Positions 30,336 through 36,140 of a stretch of 36,140 bases of DNA are shown here, one piece after another; position 1 is the first letter of the stretch, and each line of letters starts with the position of its first letter. The DNA lies in contig JAPLAT010000133.1 of the NCBI GenBank assembly GCA_026393175.1, positions 1 through 36,140 of the forward strand. Reading direction: 5' to 3'. Made by a program: the position numbers and the translations under genes. The stretch comes from Pseudonocardiales bacterium (GTDB lineage: Bacteria; Actinomycetota; Actinomycetes; Mycobacteriales; Pseudonocardiaceae). Under the pieces are notes generated by a model. That model was not told where the DNA came from. It did no database searches and saw only the letters and a program-made list of their open reading frames with translations.

Positions 30336-31297
30336 GCCCGCCGTCCGCATCGCAGCGGGGTGACACCGCTCCGATCCCGTCGGAGCAGGGTCACCCCGCT
30401 TCGACGATCGTGGCCGTCGTCGTCACCCGGCACCGTAGCGACCTGCTGCGCGGCGCACTGGACGTGCTCGCGAAGCAGACCCGCGCCGTCGACCACCTCG
30501 TCGTCGTCGACAACGGGCCCGACCGGCCCGCGCGCGAGGTCGTCGAGGGCTGCGGCATCCCGGCCACCTACCTGCCCTCGGAGCGCAACCTCGGCGGGGC
30601 GGGCGGGTTCGCGCTCGGGATGCTGCACGCGCTGGCGCTGGGCGCGGACTGGGTCTGGCTCGCCGACGACGACGGGCGCGCCGCCGACGACACCGTGCTC
30701 GCCACGCTGCTCGACCTCGCGGAGCGGCGCGGCCTGGCCGCCGTCTCCCCCGTCGTGGCCGACCTCGACGAACCCGACCGGCTCGCGTTCCCCGTCCGCC
30801 GCGGGCTGACCTGGCACGCCACCCGCTCCGCGCTGGCCACCGCCGAGGGCGCCGATCCGGAGCTCCTGCCGGGGATCGCCGCGCTGTTCAACGGCGCCCT
30901 GTTCCGGGCGTCCACGCTGGAGGCCGTCGGCGTGCCGGACCTGCGGCTGTTCGTCCGCGGCGACGAGGTGGAGATGCACCGGCGGCTCGTGCGCTCGGGC
31001 CTGCCGTTCGGCACCGCGCTGGGCGCGGCGTACCTGCACCCGCCGGCGCGGCACGAGGACAAGCCGATGCTCGGCGGGCGGCTGCACGCCCGCGACCCCG
31101 AGGACGCGACGAAGCGCTTCTTCACCTACCGCAACCGCGGCTACCTGGTGTCGCAGCCCGGGATGCGCCGGGTCGGGCTGCTGGAGCTGCCGCGGTTCGC
31201 CTGGTACTTCCTCGTCACCCGGCGCAGCCCGGCGGAGTTCCGCCGCTGGCTGGAGCTGGTCCGGGCGGGCCGGGCGGAGCGCTTCACCCGCCCGTAG
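30332..31297 (+). CDS. glfT1: Galactofuranosyltransferase GlfT1
   Basis: A GT2-family enzyme of 321 residues from GTG 30332, or 295 from GTG 30410. It adds the first galactofuranose residues to the lipid-linked linker of arabinogalactan, using UDP-galactofuranose. Motifs are RNLGGAGGFALGMLHALALG, metal-binding WLADDDGRA (D112-D114, long numbering), PGIAALFNGALFRASTLEAV, LRLFVRGDEVEMHRRLVRSG and FFTYRNRGYLVSQPGMRR, all close to Rv3782. The first 26 residues of the long form are encoded partly by a hairpin (30354-30400) and have no match in the family, so the true start may be GTG 30410. It overlaps the wzt stop. Confidence 0.93.
   Translation: MSPPSASQRGDTAPIPSEQGHPASTIVAVVVTRHRSDLLRGALDVLAKQTRAVDHLVVVDNGPDRPAREVVEGCGIPATYLPSERNLGGAGGFALGMLHALALGADWVWLADDDGRAADDTVLATLLDLAERRGLAAVSPVVADLDEPDRLAFPVRRGLTWHATRSALATAEGADPELLPGIAALFNGALFRASTLEAVGVPDLRLFVRGDEVEMHRRLVRSGLPFGTALGAAYLHPPARHEDKPMLGGRLHARDPEDATKRFFTYRNRGYLVSQPGMRRVGLLELPRFAWYFLVTRRSPAEFRRWLELVRAGRAERFTRP
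30354..30400. repeat. 21-bp hairpin inside the 5' end of glfT1
   Basis: Arms 30354-30374 and 30380-30400 pair with two mismatches and a five-base loop (TCCCG). It begins 19 bases after the wzt stop. If translated, it encodes a Ser/Pro/Gly-rich leader absent from other GlfT1 proteins. It differs in sequence from the GTTGCAG and GTGCGAGG repeats. Confidence 0.82.
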
Positions 31298-31381
31298 CCA
31301 CCGCTCAGGGTGCGCGAGATGGTCGGCGGTCGGCCACCTGGCGCATCCGTCCCGTACACCTCGCTGGGTGAGGGTCGCGCC

Positions 31382-32683
31382 ATGTTCGCCCGCCGCATCG
31401 CCGTCGTCGGGGCCGGGTACGTCGGCCTCACCACCGCAGCCTGCCTCGCGTCGCTGGGCCACCACGTCGTGTGCGCCGACATCGACGCCGACAAGATCGC
31501 CCGGCTGCGCCGCGGCGAGGTCGGCATCCTCGAACCGGGCCTGCCGGAGCTGGTCACCGAGGGCGTCGCCGCCGGGCGGCTGTCGTTCGTCGTCGGCGCG
31601 ACGGCGGCGGTGACCCGGCCCGGGCTCCCCGTCGAGATCCTGGTGCTCTGCCTGCCCACGCCGATGGGCGAGGGCGGCGCGGCCGACCTGCGCGCCGTGC
31701 GGGCCGTGGTCGACGAGGTCGGCGCGCTGCTGCCGGCCGGCTGCGTCGTCGTCAACAAGTCGACGGTGCCGGTGGGCACCGCGGCCACCACGGCGGGCCT
31801 GCTCGGCCGCGCCGACGTCGCCGTCGTGAGCAACCCGGAGTTCCTGCGCGAGGGCAGCGCCGTGCACGACTTCCTGCACCCCGACCGGATCGTCGTCGGC
31901 AGCGCGTCGCAGGGCGCCGCGGAGCGGGTGGCGGCCCTGTACGCGCGGCTCGGCGCGCCGGTGCTGCTCACCGACGCGGCCAGCGCCGAGATGGTCAAGT
32001 ACGCGGCGAACTGCTTCCTCGCGATGAAGCTGTCCTACGTCAACGCGCTGGCCGGGCTGTGCGAGCGGCTCGGCGCCGACGTCCTCGAGGTCACCGAGGG
32101 CATGGGCCACGACCGGCGGATCGGCCAGACGTTCCTGTCCCCCGGCCCGGGCTGGGGCGGCTCGTGCTTCCCGAAGGACACCCGGGCGCTGCTGCAGATC
32201 GCGGAGTCGGTGGGCGTCGACATGGAGCTGGTCGCGGCGAGCCTGCGGCAGAACGACACCACCCGCGAGCTGGTCGTCACGAAGGTCCGGGCCGCGGTCG
32301 GCGGGCCGCTGGCCGGGCGCCGGATCGGGCTGCTCGGGCTCACGTTCAAGGCCGGCACGGACGACCTGCGCGACTCGCCCGCCCTCGCCGTCGCCGCGCT
32401 GCTGCGGGCCGAGGGGGCCGAGCTGGTGGGCTACGACCCGGCGCACCCGGCCGCGGTGCCCGGGGTGACCGACGGGATCGAGGTCGTGGACGACCCCATC
32501 GACGTGGCGAAGGGCGTCGCGGCGCTGGTGGTGCTCACCGACTGGCCGCAGTTCCGGGCCCTGGACTGGGCGGCGCTGGCCGGGGTGGCGGACGCGGCCG
32601 CCGTCGTGGACGCCCGCAACCTGCTCGACCCCGACGTCCTGCGCCGCGCCGGCTTCCGCTGGACCGGGCTGGGGCGCGGGTGA
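31382..32683 (+). CDS. ugd: UDP-glucose 6-dehydrogenase
   Basis: A 433-residue enzyme that oxidises UDP-glucose twice to UDP-glucuronate with NAD+. The N-terminal Rossmann motif is VVGAGYVGLTTAACLA (8-23). The catalytic Cys262 sits in GPGWGGSCFPKDTRAL, and the central block SNPEFLREGSAVHDFLHPDR and C-terminal GLTFKAGTDDLRDSPA are complete. UDP-glucuronate may feed acidic wall polysaccharides or glycolipids. ATG at 31382 has GAGGG upstream. An 84-base gap separates it from glfT1, so it could have its own promoter. It converges with gtrA. Confidence 0.93.
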   Translation: MFARRIAVVGAGYVGLTTAACLASLGHHVVCADIDADKIARLRRGEVGILEPGLPELVTEGVAAGRLSFVVGATAAVTRPGLPVEILVLCLPTPMGEGGAADLRAVRAVVDEVGALLPAGCVVVNKSTVPVGTAATTAGLLGRADVAVVSNPEFLREGSAVHDFLHPDRIVVGSASQGAAERVAALYARLGAPVLLTDAASAEMVKYAANCFLAMKLSYVNALAGLCERLGADVLEVTEGMGHDRRIGQTFLSPGPGWGGSCFPKDTRALLQIAESVGVDMELVAASLRQNDTTRELVVTKVRAAVGGPLAGRRIGLLGLTFKAGTDDLRDSPALAVAALLRAEGAELVGYDPAHPAAVPGVTDGIEVVDDPIDVAKGVAALVVLTDWPQFRALDWAALAGVADAAAVVDARNLLDPDVLRRAGFRWTGLGRG

Positions 32684-32686
32684 GGG

Positions 32687-33088
32687 TCAGGCGCGGAAGA
32701 CGACCGTGCGCAGCATGACGAAGTTGACGGCCGTGGCCGTGCCCTGGGCGAGCACCCAGGCCAGGCTGGTGCGCAGCGGCATGGCGGGCAGCAGGGCCAG
32801 CGCGAGGGTGTTCACGCCGACGTTGAGCGCGAACGTCGTGCCGTAGAGGGCGACGAACCCGGCGAACCGGCCCCGGCCGCCCTTGCTCGCGGTGAACGTG
32901 AAGCGCCGGTTGAGCAGGTACGCGGTGGTGGTGCCGAGGATGAAGCTGATCCCCTTGGCGACCGGCGCCCACGTGCCCACGGCCAGCAGCAGGTGGTAGA
33001 CCCCGAAGTCGACGACCGCCGACACGAGCCCGACCGCGACGAACCGGCCGAGCTGGCCGCGCAGGCCGGGGGCCTCGGTGCTGGTCAC
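32687..33088 (-). CDS. GtrA-family membrane protein (Rv3789-like)
   Basis: A 133-residue protein with four predicted membrane helices. It has GtrA-family features: RFVAVGLVSAVVDFGVYHLL (first helix), KGISFILGTTTAYLLNRRFT and VNFVMLRTVVFRA at the C-terminus. M. tuberculosis Rv3789, next to dprE1, has been proposed to flip decaprenyl-phospho-arabinose or to anchor AftA. The location here, close to dprE1/dprE2, supports the same role, but it is on the opposite strand. GTG at 33088 follows a TACCCT -10 box by six bases. Confidence 0.88.
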   Translation of the reverse strand: MTSTEAPGLRGQLGRFVAVGLVSAVVDFGVYHLLLAVGTWAPVAKGISFILGTTTAYLLNRRFTFTASKGGRGRFAGFVALYGTTFALNVGVNTLALALLPAMPLRTSLAWVLAQGTATAVNFVMLRTVVFRA

Positions 33089-33094
33089 CCGGGA

Positions 33095-33100
33095 AGGGTA
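33095..33100 (-). promoter_or_regulatory. -10 box TACCCT for leaderless gtrA
   Basis: On the minus strand TACCCT, six bases, then GTG at 33088. It lies between the DUF1707 stop codon and gtrA, so gtrA has its own promoter. Confidence 0.6.
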
Positions 33101-33105
33101 GCGAC

Positions 33106-33696
33106 TCAGAACCGCCAGCCCCCGAGCTGGTACCGGCGCCGCACGACCACCGTGCCCATGCCGGTGCGGCCGTGCACGACGAAGTGCGGCTGCCCGGGCC
33201 GCTGCCGCGAGGGCACGCTGCTCTTCACGGTGCCCATGCTCGTGGCGACCGCGTCGATGTCGGCGGTGGCCTCGTCGGGCAGCAGCAGGCGCACGGTCCC
33301 GGCCCCCAGCTCCACCTCGACGTCGACGACGGGGTGCCGGATCGTCGTGTCGCAGAAGTCGAGCACGATCGTGCCCATGCCGCTCTGCAGCCGCAGCCGG
33401 GCCGGCACGTCCCAGTCGCCGGAGCGCTTGAGCGTGGACATGCCGGCCTTGAGCACCAGCGGCTTCCCGGTCGGCAGCGTCGGGGCGACGGGAGCCGGGG
33501 CGTCGGAGGGCAGGTCGGCCAGCGGCGGGCGGAGGTCGGCCTCGTAGCGCGCCGCGTAGACGACGGCCAGGCGCTCCTCCAGCTCGGCGAGGCTGATCCG
33601 GCCCTCGGCCATGGCCCGCTGCAGGCGTGCGGCGGCTCGTTCGCGGTCGGCGTCGGCGATCCGGATCCCCGGCGGATCGGGGGGCTGGAGGGTCAC
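33106..33696 (-). CDS. DUF1707 protein with C-terminal beta-repeat domain
   Basis: A 196-residue soluble protein. The N-terminal DUF1707 domain (about 9-62) has the typical IRIADADRERAAARLQRAMA and GRISLAELEERLAVVYAARY. The C-terminal part is a beta-rich region with a recurring Met-Gly-Thr motif (SGMGTIVLD, TSMGTVKSS, TGMGTVVVR) resembling the repeats of DUF2154/LiaF-type cell-wall stress proteins. In actinobacteria such proteins are often linked to envelope stress, but no function is established. GTG at 33696 follows a TATCCT -10 box by seven bases. It is divergent from dprE1 with a long inverted repeat between. Confidence 0.85.
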   Translation of the reverse strand: MTLQPPDPPGIRIADADRERAAARLQRAMAEGRISLAELEERLAVVYAARYEADLRPPLADLPSDAPAPVAPTLPTGKPLVLKAGMSTLKRSGDWDVPARLRLQSGMGTIVLDFCDTTIRHPVVDVEVELGAGTVRLLLPDEATADIDAVATSMGTVKSSVPSRQRPGQPHFVVHGRTGMGTVVVRRRYQLGGWRF

Positions 33697-33703
33697 GATG
33701 GCG

Positions 33704-33709
33704 AGGATA
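33704..33709 (-). promoter_or_regulatory. -10 box TATCCT for the leaderless DUF1707 gene
   Basis: On the minus strand TATCCT, seven bases (CGCCATC), then GTG at 33696. The long inverted repeat copy 2 begins six bases beyond, so it occupies the -35 region. Confidence 0.65.
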
Positions 33710-33714
33710 GTGCC

Positions 33715-33771
33715 GTTGCAGGAAGGCCACCTTCAGGCAATCTCCTGGCGTGAAGGTGGCTTTCCTGCCAC
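33715..33771. repeat. Long inverted repeat (GTTGCAG family), copy 2
   Basis: Arms 33715-33735 and 33751-33771 pair with two mismatches around a 15-base loop. The right arm, including its lead-in GCGTGAAGGTGGCTTTCCTG, matches the right arm of copy 1 at a few differences. It sits between the divergent DUF1707 and dprE1 promoters, so it is not a simple terminator. Confidence 0.86.
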
Positions 33772-33785
33772 CGGCCGGGCCCGCG

Positions 33786-33791
33786 TAGCCT
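33786..33791 (+). promoter_or_regulatory. -10 box TAGCCT for dprE1-dprE2
   Basis: TAGCCT, eight bases, then ATG at 33800, with no ribosome site: a likely leaderless promoter just beyond the inverted repeat. Confidence 0.55.
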
Positions 33792-33799
33792 GGCCGCCG

Positions 33800-35146
33800 A
33801 TGGCCACCACCACTCTGCGGGGCTGGGGACGCACCGCCCCCACGCGCGCCACCGTCGTCCGTCCCGGGTCCCCCGCGGACGTCGCCGCCGCGGTCACCTC
33901 GGCCGGGCCCCGCGGCGTGATCGCCCGCGGGCTGGGCCGCTCCTACGGCGACCCGGCCCAGAACGCCGGCGGCACCGTCCTGGACATGACCGGGCTCGCC
34001 GCGATCCACTCGATCGACCGCGACTCCGGCCGCGTCGACGTCGACGCCGGCGTCAGCCTGGACACCCTCATGCGCCGCGCCCTGCCGTTCGGGCTGTGGC
34101 TGCCGGTGCTGCCCGGCACCCGGCAGGTCACGGTCGGCGGCGCGATCGGCGCGGACATCCACGGCAAGGCCCACCACGTCGTCGGCAGCTTCGGCAACCA
34201 CGTCGAGTCGCTGGACCTGGTCACCGCCGACGGCGCGCTCACCACGCTGACCCCCGAGGACGAGCTGTTCTGGGCCACCGTCGGCGGCATGGGGCTCACC
34301 GGCGTCGTCGTGCGGGCGACGCTGCGGCTGCACCACGTGGAGACCGCCTACTTCACCGTCGACACCGAGCAGATCGGCAACCTCGACGAGCTGATGGCCC
34401 GCCAGAGCGTCGACGACGACAAGTACGCCGAGACCGTGTCCTGGTTCGACGCCGTGACGACGGGCGCCCACTTCGGCCGCGGCCTGCTCATGCGCGCCAA
34501 CCACTCCACGCTCGACGAGCTGCCGCCCAAGCTGCGCCGCGACCCGCTGAAGTTCGACGCCCCGCAGCTGCTCACCGTGCCCGACGTGTTCCCGCCCGGG
34601 CTGCTCAACCGGCTGACCGGCCGGCTGTTCAGCGAGCTCTGGTACCGCAAGTCGCCCACGCGGGCGGGCGCCATCCAGAACATCACGCAGTTCCTGCACC
34701 CGCTCGACATCGCCGGCGAGTGGAACCGCGTCTACGGCCCGCACGGCTTCCTGCAGTACCAGTTCGTGGTGCCGCTCGACCGCGGCGACGTGATCCGCAC
34801 CGTGCTCGAGCGGATGACGGCGGCCGGGCAGGTGTCGGCGCTCAACGTGCTCAAGCGGTTCGGCGCGGGCAACCGCGCGCCGCTGTCGTTCCCCATGCCG
34901 GGCTGGACGCTGTGCGTCGACATCCCGGTGAACCCCCGGCTCGGCGCGCTGTGCGACGAGCTCGACGCGATCGTGCTCGACGCCGGGGGGCGCCACTACC
35001 TCGCCAAGGAGTCGCGGACCACGCCCGAGGCGATCCGCCGCGGCTACCCGCGGCTCGACGAGTGGCGCACGGTCCGCGACGCCGCCGACCCCCGCGGCGT
35101 GTTCGTCTCCGACATGGCCCGACGGCTGGAGCTGACCACCACATGA
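33800..35146 (+). CDS. dprE1: Decaprenylphospho-beta-D-ribose 2-oxidase DprE1
   Basis: A 448-residue FAD enzyme of the vanillyl-alcohol oxidase family. It oxidises decaprenyl-phospho-ribose to the 2-keto intermediate, which DprE2 reduces to decaprenyl-phospho-arabinose, the sole arabinose donor for wall arabinan. The FAD segment GLGRSYGDPAQNAGG and VGGAIGADIHGKAHHVVGSF are intact. Cys372 (GWTLCVDIP) corresponds to Cys387 of M. tuberculosis, the benzothiazinone target, and Lys403 (YLAKESRT) to Lys418, both at an offset of 15. Thus the site is of the drug-sensitive type. It acts at the inner membrane or cell envelope. It is coupled to dprE2 by ATGA. Confidence 0.97.
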   Translation: MATTTLRGWGRTAPTRATVVRPGSPADVAAAVTSAGPRGVIARGLGRSYGDPAQNAGGTVLDMTGLAAIHSIDRDSGRVDVDAGVSLDTLMRRALPFGLWLPVLPGTRQVTVGGAIGADIHGKAHHVVGSFGNHVESLDLVTADGALTTLTPEDELFWATVGGMGLTGVVVRATLRLHHVETAYFTVDTEQIGNLDELMARQSVDDDKYAETVSWFDAVTTGAHFGRGLLMRANHSTLDELPPKLRRDPLKFDAPQLLTVPDVFPPGLLNRLTGRLFSELWYRKSPTRAGAIQNITQFLHPLDIAGEWNRVYGPHGFLQYQFVVPLDRGDVIRTVLERMTAAGQVSALNVLKRFGAGNRAPLSFPMPGWTLCVDIPVNPRLGALCDELDAIVLDAGGRHYLAKESRTTPEAIRRGYPRLDEWRTVRDAADPRGVFVSDMARRLELTTT

Positions 35147-35898
35147 TCGACGCACTGGGCAACCCGCAGAGTGTGCTGCTGCTCGGCGGCACCTCCGAGA
35201 TCGGCCTGGCCACCGTCGAGGCGCTCGCGTCGGACCGCCCGCTGCGGGTGGTGCTGGCCGGGCGCCCGTCCGAGCGGCTCGACGCCGCGACCGCCCGGCT
35301 GACCGCCCGCGGGTGCGCCGTGCAGGTCGTGGAGTTCGACGCGCGCGCGGTCGAGACCCACGCCGATGTCGTCAAGGCGGCGTTCGCGCACGGCGACGTC
35401 GACGTCGCGCTGGTGGCGTTCGGGCTGCTCGGCGACAACGAGCAGGCCTGGACCGACGCGTCCACGGCCGTCGAGCTGGCGCAGGTGAACTACACCGCGG
35501 CCGTCTCCGTCGGAGTGGCGCTGGGCGAGCACATGTCGGCCCAGGGGCACGGCGCGCTCGTCGCGTTCTCCTCGGTGGCCGGCGAGCGCGCGCGGCGCTC
35601 CAACTTCGTCTACGGCTCCACCAAGGCCGGCATGGACGCCTTCTACACCGGCCTGACCGAGGCGCTGCGCCCCGCGGGCGTCACGGTCACCGTCGTGCGG
35701 CCCGGCTTCGTGCACACCCGGATGACGGAGGGCCTGAAGGCCGCCCCGCTGTCCACGACGCCCGAGGCCGTCGCCGCCGTGGTGGTGGACGCGATCCGCA
35801 CCCGCAAGGAGCTCGTGTGGGCGCCCGGGGCGCTGCGCTACGTCATGAGCGTCCTGCGCCACGTCCCGCGCCCGCTGTTCCGGCGCCTGCCCGTCTGA
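35143..35898 (+). CDS. dprE2: Decaprenylphospho-2-keto-ribose reductase DprE2
   Basis: A 251-residue short-chain dehydrogenase that uses NADH to finish the DprE1 epimerisation to decaprenyl-phospho-arabinose. The Rossmann loop is LLLGGTSEIGLA (12-23), catalytic Ser lies in VAFSSVAGERARRSN, Tyr157 and Lys161 in YGSTKAGMD, and the C-terminal part contains RHVPRPLFRRLP as in mycobacterial DprE2. Its ATG overlaps the dprE1 stop. In mycobacteria aftA follows; here a strong hairpin and an opposite-strand gene come next. Confidence 0.95.
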   Translation: MIDALGNPQSVLLLGGTSEIGLATVEALASDRPLRVVLAGRPSERLDAATARLTARGCAVQVVEFDARAVETHADVVKAAFAHGDVDVALVAFGLLGDNEQAWTDASTAVELAQVNYTAAVSVGVALGEHMSAQGHGALVAFSSVAGERARRSNFVYGSTKAGMDAFYTGLTEALRPAGVTVTVVRPGFVHTRMTEGLKAAPLSTTPEAVAAVVVDAIRTRKELVWAPGALRYVMSVLRHVPRPLFRRLPV

Positions 35899-35905
35899 GA
35901 CGCGT

Positions 35906-35953
35906 CCGCCCCTCCCGCCGCGTGGTGAAGGGGGCCACGGGCGGGAGGGGCGG
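35906..35953. terminator. Long bidirectional hairpin after dprE2
   Basis: Perfect 14-base outer arms (35906-35919 and 35940-35953). After one unpaired G they continue as CGTGG/CCACG, with loop TGAAGGGGG. It starts eight bases after the dprE2 stop and faces a converging gene end at 35969, fitting a two-way terminator. Confidence 0.8.
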
Positions 35954-35968
35954 GTCCACCGCTCCCTG

Positions 35969-36140
35969 CTAGCTCCCCACTTGCAGGATCGTGGAGCGCA
36001 CACGTGCGGTGCGCCGGAGGGCGGCCACGGCGTCGGCGCGGTGCGCCGGCGGGCGGCGCTGCGCGTTGACCAGTGCCGCGGCCAGGGTCGGCTGCCGGGT
36101 CGGGCCGGCGGCGTGCCGCGGGGCGGGCGGGGCGCCCGCC
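35969..36140 (-). CDS. C-terminal end of an unidentified protein (cut by window edge)
   Basis: A minus-strand frame open from the window edge to TAG at 35969-35971 encodes 57 residues ending LRRTARVRSTILQVGS. Third codon positions are almost all G or C and the residue mix is protein-like, and the hairpin at 35906-35953 would terminate it. The part seen is Ala/Arg/Pro-rich with no recognisable domain. It is not the aftA start found after dprE2 in mycobacteria, since it lies on the other strand. Confidence 0.5.
   Translation of the reverse strand, partial: AGAPPAPRHAAGPTRQPTLAAALVNAQRRPPAHRADAVAALRRTARVRSTILQVGS

Noticed and set aside
35921-35939. TGAAGGGGGCCAC as another member of the GTTGCAG inverted-repeat family
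   Set aside because: It is the loop and inner arm of the dprE2 terminator hairpin and lacks the family's GTTGCAG arms.
1-36140. CRISPR arrays, insertion sequences, phage genes, secondary-metabolite assembly lines
   Set aside because: No regularly spaced repeats, no transposase, integrase or phage structural proteins, and no PKS/NRPS modules were seen; the P450 alone does not make a biosynthetic cluster.

Overview
The window is about 36 kb of very GC-rich DNA with strongly G/C-biased third codon positions, frequent GTG starts, few lysines and many promoters that lead straight into a start codon. The arabinogalactan genes at the right end (wzm, wzt, glfT1, dprE1, dprE2) and the proteasome activator bpa show an actinobacterium with an arabinogalactan wall. 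The gene order resembles the Rv3777-Rv3791 region of Mycobacterium tuberculosis. A member of the Pseudonocardiaceae, perhaps Pseudonocardia, fits best, but no rRNA or other taxonomic marker is present.

Left third (1-13 kb): a truncated atypical OmpR-type regulator; an amine-use locus (IclR regulator, two divergent APC permeases, copper amine oxidase); an AbiEi/DUF559-like gene framed by palindromic repeats sharing a GTGCGAGG core; a SutR-like XRE-cupin regulator divergent from a BenE transporter with a perfect palindrome between them; a TIGR03086 protein; and an M3 oligopeptidase.

Middle (12.5-25.7 kb): mostly housekeeping and accessory single genes. These are a NUDIX hydrolase, a GMC oxidoreductase, an M18 aminopeptidase, an MpaB-like protein, an MFS exporter, an orphan receiver protein, a DHFR-like reductase, an NTF2-like/MarR pair with a palindrome over its promoter, a cytochrome P450, tRNA-Ser(UGA), an MHS-family transporter, a YpfJ-type zinc peptidase and a GNAT acetyltransferase. 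Between marR and the P450, on the minus strand, lies an apparently orphaned TPP riboswitch followed only by about 19 codons resembling an internal piece of ThiC.

Right third (25.7-36.1 kb): a conserved wall/proteostasis island. A quinone oxidoreductase, a class V aminotransferase homologue without any lysine, and bpa are followed by the Wzm/Wzt galactan exporter and the galactofuranosyltransferase GlfT1, then UDP-glucose dehydrogenase, GtrA, a DUF1707 protein, and DprE1/DprE2, which make decaprenyl-phospho-arabinose. Wzm/Wzt and GlfT1 build and export galactan; DprE1/E2 and probably GtrA supply the arabinose donor. Two related long inverted repeats lie at 28572-28630 and 33715-33771, and a third hairpin sits in the 5' end of glfT1.

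The best leads are the riboswitch with its thiC-like relic, the palindromes around the DUF559 gene, the hairpin inside glfT1, the PLP-lysine-less protein beside bpa, and two operator candidates whose regulators are encoded next to them.
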